Source: Zoroaster sp. YZ-2022 (Eukaryota; Echinodermata; Asteroidea; Forcipulatida; Zoroasteridae). From it: a stretch of DNA of 64,000 nucleotides. Numbering within the stretch: the stretch's first letter is position 1; every line of letters begins with the position of its first letter. The position numbers and the translations under genes were made by a program. Shown here one piece after another: positions 61,201-64,000 of this stretch. The DNA is taken from positions 28,669,228 through 28,733,227 of the forward strand of contig CM055823.1 in the NCBI GenBank assembly GCA_029582265.1, given 5' to 3'. Below the pieces are notes generated by a model. That model was not told the origin of the DNA. It saw only the letters and a program-made list of their open reading frames with translations, and did no database searches.

Positions 61201-63579
61201 GTTCTTAAATCTGTTAATGATGACGATGGTGGAATGTACAGCTGTACTGCAGACCGTGGGACTCAAGATGATAGTATTGATGTCCGAGTAATTGGTAATT
61301 ACAAATATTGACATAAATTATGTTCAATGGTTTTCTGGTATTGAAATTAATTCGTATACGTTTTCCATTTTTTTTTTTTTTATTTCATCAGGCTGTAGTT
61401 TATATAAAATCTGCCTACTGCATTGACGTAGGCAGGATTCTCAGAGTGGGGGAAACATTGTTTGGGGGTAAATTTGTCGACACAAAACTCAGTTCAGAAA
61501 TACCAACAAGCCTGTAAATTTACCAAACACTGCCTCCTGCCTCCCCCCATGGCTATGCCACTGGCCTACACTGTGTAATATTGACTACCTATATTCGTAA
61601 CGACCACATTTAATGTTATCTTCTTTCTCCTTGCATTATGAAGGCACAACATTTCCACTTGACAACGGCGAAATTTCAAGAAGTGAAACGATGAACTTTG
61701 AACCTGGGCAGAATTATACATTAACGTGCCTCGCCGGTTTGACCAACGCGAAGGCTGGTGCAACAGTGATTTGGTCGTTTGGCCCGACCGATGCAGAAAA
61801 CACAACCGCTATTGGAACGCTAAGACTCCCTGATCAATCCAAGATGATTTCTGATCTTGGAGGAAACCATTGCTTTCATATAACCATCACAGGATCACTT
61901 CTTCTGAGTGGTTGTTCCCAAGAAGGTGACGTTAGATACTGGTGTCATGTATTCCCAGACAGTGACGTGGTATACAGATCCTACGTTGATATGATCATTC
62001 AAAGTAAGTGTGTATGATATGATAAAGTTACTTGTGGTAGTCATGACTGGGTTACTCATATTGTGTGGTGACATTATGGGAAGAGTTACATCATGGCTTT
62101 GTTACATACTAGGCATAGCTACATTATGGGCTGGTTTACTTTATGAGGCAACACATAAACGCTGTACACTGTAAAAAATGGTGTTTAGAATCTAAACACA
62201 AGCAAAATAAATGCGTTTAGGAATGCGTTTAAATGCTAAACGGCCATCTTCAGTCTGCACATGTCACAAAGCTAAACGTGCTTAGCTTGTTGACACCTGT
62301 TCATACTTAGCATTCAAACACACATCACAGAAAAGCACAGCCTAAACATGTTTTAGGCTAAACATAAAGTGAGTACAAGCCAAGTGTTTAGAAATGTGTT
62401 TGGATTCTAAACACCATTTGTACTGTGTATATATCATCGTGTACATGTTTGATGGTACATAATTGTACTCCATTTCCTAAAGACCAATATTTCTATCGCC
62501 GCTGATTAAGTTTTTATAATGACAATTTCTTTAGACGTTGGTATTTTCAGCATAAAATATTGATATCTAGGCTTCGATCTTCTAGCAAAACCTGAGTTTT
62601 GTTTCTTTCATCAAAATAAACCACAAGGAAATCTTAGTAGATCACAACATTTTTAGAGTACAAAGACAATTTACATGAAGGGGAGTCTTGAACCTGCAAC
62701 CTTAACTGTACTGTCCCCAACCAACGGAACCCTATTTTGTCAATTTGGGGGAGCCCTAATAGTTGGGACGCGTGTTCCCTGTTTCAATGTATTGTCCCTG
62801 AGACAAAGACAAAGACTGCGGTTTGTTTATAGATAAACAAAGAGAAAATTCAGACAATCCCACGATCCCGGCCAAAATAGTTGGGACACGTGACAATAAA
62901 TATACCCCACCCCCTGCTGCCCTACCCCCGCTCCCACCAATGTTGTTATCTCCAGCCGGAGCACAGACCGCGCAATGAGAGCCAACATTGTCTGGGGGCC
63001 GGGGGGGGGGGGGGCAGCGAGATTTGGCCGGGATTATTATGGTCAGAAGTCATTTAACCCATACATGCCGTGACGTGTAGCCAAGAGATCACGCCCTATG
63101 TTACATGGGAAACACATAACGCATAGCCTGTTTGACAATGGCCTAGTGTATGTCATATACGTGTACATGTTTGATGGGACATAACGTACTCCATTTCCTA
63201 AAGTCCACCATTTCTGTCACCGTTGATTAAGTTTTGTAATGACAATTGTTTTAGACGTTGCCATTTTTCGGCAGTGATGCCTGGGCGTATTCTTAAAAAA
63301 TCTTAGTTTGGTTTCTTGACTGATGCAAATTACAACAAAAATGAATGATTTCTGAATGTTTAGATTCTAAAACCTTCTTTATTCAACAAATAATTTGTTT
63401 TTCAAAAAATGTTGGCAGATGCTGACGATGCTTCTTATGTTGGTGTGATTATTGGCGTTATCATTGCAACTATCGTGTGTGTGATGATTGTGGTGTTATT
63501 GGTATGGAGGCTACTACACAGACGAAATGGCCATCTTGGACAGCTGAAGTCTTATATAGTTCTTTGCCTCACCGTATGA
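48892..63579 (+). CDS. Gene A, right-arm copy: four-Ig membrane receptor
   Basis: Exons: signal peptide 48892-48964 ([17 protein letters not shown]), Ig1 55335-55897, Ig2 56870-57220, Ig3 60965-61294, Ig4 61644-62003, transmembrane 63419-63579. All internal junctions are phase 1, as is usual for exon-shuffled Ig domains. Ig motifs: [25 protein letters not shown] and RYWCHVF. The last exon has a hydrophobic span [21 protein letters not shown], then WRLLHRRNG and a short tail ending SYIVLCLTV. Predicted role: cell-surface Ig receptor or adhesion protein; the ligand is unknown. Only Ig1 is broken, by a hAT-type element. Unless that exon is skipped (skipping is phase-neutral), the protein would be truncated. 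Inferred from exon structure only; no transcript evidence. Confidence 0.72.
49487..49638. repeat. GATA/GACA tetranucleotide microsatellite
   Basis: Complementary counterpart of 20947-21094. Confidence 0.95.
49681..49800 (+). ncRNA. Hammerhead-like palindrome (right copy)
   Basis: On the + strand, 49737-49761 reads CTGATGA, a GGTGC/GCACC stem, then GAAA. The preceding 49681-49730 is its inverted counterpart up to GGTGAAACAGTGCTCACC. As in the left copy, one extra A precedes stem II and the cleavage site is unassigned. Confidence 0.45.
49808..49890. repeat. (TA)n microsatellite
   Basis: About 80 bp, longer than its mirror at 20694-20762. Confidence 0.95.
49999..50916. repeat. Terminal inverted repeat 1 of SET element (right copy)
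   Basis: 918 bp, inverted at 54230-55149 with a few percent difference. It has a CpG-rich patch near 50255-50330 upstream of the SET exons, a candidate promoter, and a CTAGGGCTA-type run near 50785-50865. Confidence 0.9.
51217..53656 (+). CDS. KMT5A-like SET-domain methyltransferase, partial, inside TIR element
   Basis: Exon-like segments 51217-51258, 51615-51783, 52110-52308, 52784-52852, 53273-53297 and 53609-53656 join in one frame with GT-AG borders. The first segment needs a less favoured AATAG acceptor, because the nearer one gives a stop. The second to fourth form a SET domain: [19 protein letters not shown] at the start, a Cys at the 51783/52110 junction, GRMVNDS in place of the usual NHS, and [10 protein letters not shown] near the end. 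This order matches the KMT5A (SETD8) family of histone H4-K20 methyltransferases. Both outer borders are phase 1, and no start or stop exon is seen, so it may be a captured fragment or use TIR sequence as first exon. Activity is unproven. Confidence 0.7.
51615..51783 (+). CDS. SET-domain exon b
   Basis: Acceptor TCTTGTAG and donor GTATGTG. Encodes the SET N-terminal strand and the [18 protein letters not shown] segment. Open here; one A fewer in the left copy. Confidence 0.75.
52110..52308 (+). CDS. SET-domain exon c
   Basis: Acceptor TTATTCCAG and donor GTATACAC. Contains the cofactor and active-site region: [35 protein letters not shown] and PWRKK. Confidence 0.78.
53718..53878. repeat. 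20-bp tandem repeat, eight units (right copy)
   Basis: Unit GATTGTGCATTGTTATACAG. It follows the last SET exon donor by 60 bases; mirror of 16711-16873. Confidence 0.95.
54230..55149. repeat. Terminal inverted repeat 2 of SET element (right copy)
   Basis: 920 bp, inverted partner of 49999-50916. It begins at TTCCCAACTCATAGAG and ends at CCTTGCT before TA. Confidence 0.9.
55150..55222. repeat. (AT)n microsatellite
   Basis: Abuts the 3' TIR of the SET element; mirror of 15367-15438. Confidence 0.95.
55335..55897 (+). pseudogene. Gene A Ig1 exon, split by a 216-bp element
   Basis: Acceptor TTTCATTTAG and donor GTAAGG. The 5' part encodes [21 protein letters not shown] and the 3' part [16 protein letters not shown] through DEGRYLCLV. 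The two parts match the single uninterrupted exon 5038-5373. The insertion at 55455-55670 plus its 8-bp duplication adds 224 bases, which shifts the frame and introduces stops. The left copy has the same insertion, so it predates the separation of the arms. Confidence 0.8.
55455..55670. mobile_element. hAT-type 216-bp element in Ig1 exon (right copy)
   Basis: 8-bp duplication TTTTTTGT at 55447-55454 and 55671-55678. Inverted ends CGGTCCTACTAATTGCC and GGCAATTAGTAGGACCCG. Internal repeats of GTCGGTAGATGTCGGCAGGG. Same length and position as in the left copy. Confidence 0.9.
56195..56563. mobile_element. AGGCC-type MITE (right copy)
   Basis: Mirror of 14026-14394 in the Ig1-Ig2 intron of gene A. 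Confidence 0.65.
56870..57220 (+). CDS. Gene A Ig2 exon
   Basis: Acceptor CAAACAG and donor GTACTTT; phase 1; 117 codons. Ig signatures: LPCSCAP, VYWSEG and NKRFWCHVF. Identical in frame in both arms and closely related to 3707-4060. Confidence 0.78.
57745..60115 (+). pseudogene. piggyBac-like transposase, right copy, frameshifted
   Basis: Exon 1 57745-57858 encodes an acidic N-terminus ([21 protein letters not shown]). Exon 2 starts at 58521 after TCTGTTGCAG. A frameshift near 58710 precedes the large open core that begins [13 protein letters not shown]. Catalytic Asp candidates are SPDES (59093-59095), YCDNYYTS (59375-59377) and GGTD (59707-59709). More frameshifts occur at a T7 run near 59523 (T8 in the left copy), near 59772 (both copies) and near 59982 (a T present in the left copy). 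The C-terminal Cys finger [20 protein letters not shown] ends at 60115. A DDE cut-and-paste enzyme by family; inactive as assembled. Confidence 0.85.
60178..60715. repeat. Tandem duplication in the piggyBac 3' region (right copy)
   Basis: Two copies, each with a G-rich run followed by GTGTTAGCATGGATTGTGATG and ending ACTGATCCAAATATTTA. Mirror of 9902-10440. Confidence 0.85.
60965..61294 (+). CDS. Gene A Ig3 exon
   Basis: Acceptor TTTCTTAG and donor GTAATTAC; phase 1; 110 codons fully open. Ig signatures: VLPCTKW, LQWYKGD and [10 protein letters not shown], ending in DVRVIG. The left copy has one extra C and is frameshifted. Confidence 0.78.
61644..62003 (+). CDS. Gene A Ig4 exon
   Basis: Acceptor ATTATGAAG and donor GTAAGTGT; phase 1; 120 codons fully open. 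Signatures: [17 protein letters not shown] and [11 protein letters not shown]. It resembles the Ig2 type (WCHVF motif), suggesting internal domain duplication. The left copy carries several indels. Confidence 0.78.
62166..62429. mobile_element. CACTG-type MITE (right copy)
   Basis: Starts CACTGTAAAAAATGGTGTTTAG and ends CTAAACACCATTTGTACTGTG, flanked by TA. It lies in the intron before the gene A membrane exon. Confidence 0.8.
62430..63418. other. Gene A last intron, duplicated non-coding segments
   Basis: Contains the repeated block described for 7260-8190 and a poly-G run at about 63001-63014. No exon features. Confidence 0.5.
63419..63579 (+). CDS. Gene A transmembrane and tail exon
   Basis: Acceptor GTTGGCAG; phase 1. 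Contains [23 protein letters not shown] as membrane segment, then a basic stop-transfer LLHRRNGH. It ends at TGA 63577-63579. The left copy differs by indels that change both the membrane frame and the tail frame. Confidence 0.7.
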
Positions 63580-64000
63580 CTGTGTACATCACAAGCGCAG
63601 AGTGATGTCTGTCCACCTGAGTTTGGTAAGAACTGGCCCAAATGTCTCTGGCTTTCACAGTCTCATCTTATATATAAATATATCTTCCACGGAGCAAAAT
63701 GGGAATAGTAATATCACAAGGTAACATTTGAAATGATCCATTTCATGAGGCAAAGCTGAGGGCCACAATATTTATTGTGGACACCAACAATTTATGTTGG
63801 TATAATGACTCTCAAACTGTATAAGTTTATTGGGGCACAGAAAATGCACCCAAGAAACAAAGTTCAATCATGAATTGAATCATGAATTATTCCAGATGGT
63901 TGAAAAAAAATTCCAATCAATATTCTTGAAAGACATATAAAATGGAAGGTGGTTATAATTTTTGCAAAACGTACTTTGAAACTTTGAATTGTGTAAAAAT

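Larger units (their letters stand above)
37952..64000. repeat. Right arm of giant inverted repeat
   Basis: Reverse-complement partner of 6688-32671. Inward it runs without an N break into the single-copy centre, so 33172-64000 looks like one contig, while 1-32671 is another that ends where this one continues. Matching is still present at base 64000. Confidence 0.95.

Overview
The window is AT-rich animal genomic DNA, with short exons, GT-AG introns and dense transposon debris. The most likely source is an invertebrate deuterostome (echinoderm, hemichordate or lancelet type). This rests on immunoglobulin (Ig) receptor genes built from phase-1 domain exons, on tRNA-derived SINEs ending in GCGCTATATAA plus (ATT)n, and on piggyBac, hAT and Penelope-like elements. 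The species cannot be named from the sequence alone.

The dominant structure is a giant inverted repeat. Bases ~6688-32671 (left arm) reappear in reverse complement at ~37952-64000 (right arm). Paired positions sum to about 70590-70690 along the whole length, and the right arm is still matching at the window edge. Between the arms lie a block of exactly 500 N (32672-33171) and a single-copy centre (33172-37950). Every gene and transposon of the left arm therefore recurs in the right arm on the opposite strand. The arms carry the same nested insertions and long identical stretches, and differ mainly by 1-2 base indels. The simplest reading is that two allelic or duplicate contigs were scaffolded head to head. 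A real recent palindrome is the alternative.

The host content is a cluster of small Ig-superfamily membrane receptor genes. Gene A has a signal peptide, four Ig exons and a transmembrane exon: + strand 48892-63579 on the right, - strand 21694-6952 on the left. Gene B has a signal peptide and two Ig exons: + strand 26466-28745 on the left, - strand 44146-41880 on the right. A and B are divergent, with about 4.8 kb between their signal-peptide exons. Gene C (- strand 36318-34384) lies in the single-copy centre and encodes a signal peptide, one Ig domain and a transmembrane tail; its Ig exon is also phase-compatible with gene B. Two further Ig exons at 3707-5373 (- strand) belong to a tandem paralogue of gene A. 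A lone transmembrane, Cys-rich exon lies between A and B in both arms.

Gene A introns hold two sizeable elements. One is a 3.4-kb piggyBac transposon with TTAA target duplications and a decayed transposase. The other is a 5.15-kb element with 0.92-kb terminal inverted repeats enclosing six exon-like segments of a KMT5A-like SET-domain methyltransferase. A 216-bp hAT-type element with an 8-bp target duplication sits inside the first Ig exon of gene A in both arms. Other content: a Ty3/gypsy retrotransposon (1-~2950) with an expanded 104-bp tandem repeat at the gag start; a LINE fragment with a hAT MITE inside a long-TIR element; SINEs; TTAA- and TA-target MITEs; hammerhead-like palindromes; mini- and microsatellites.
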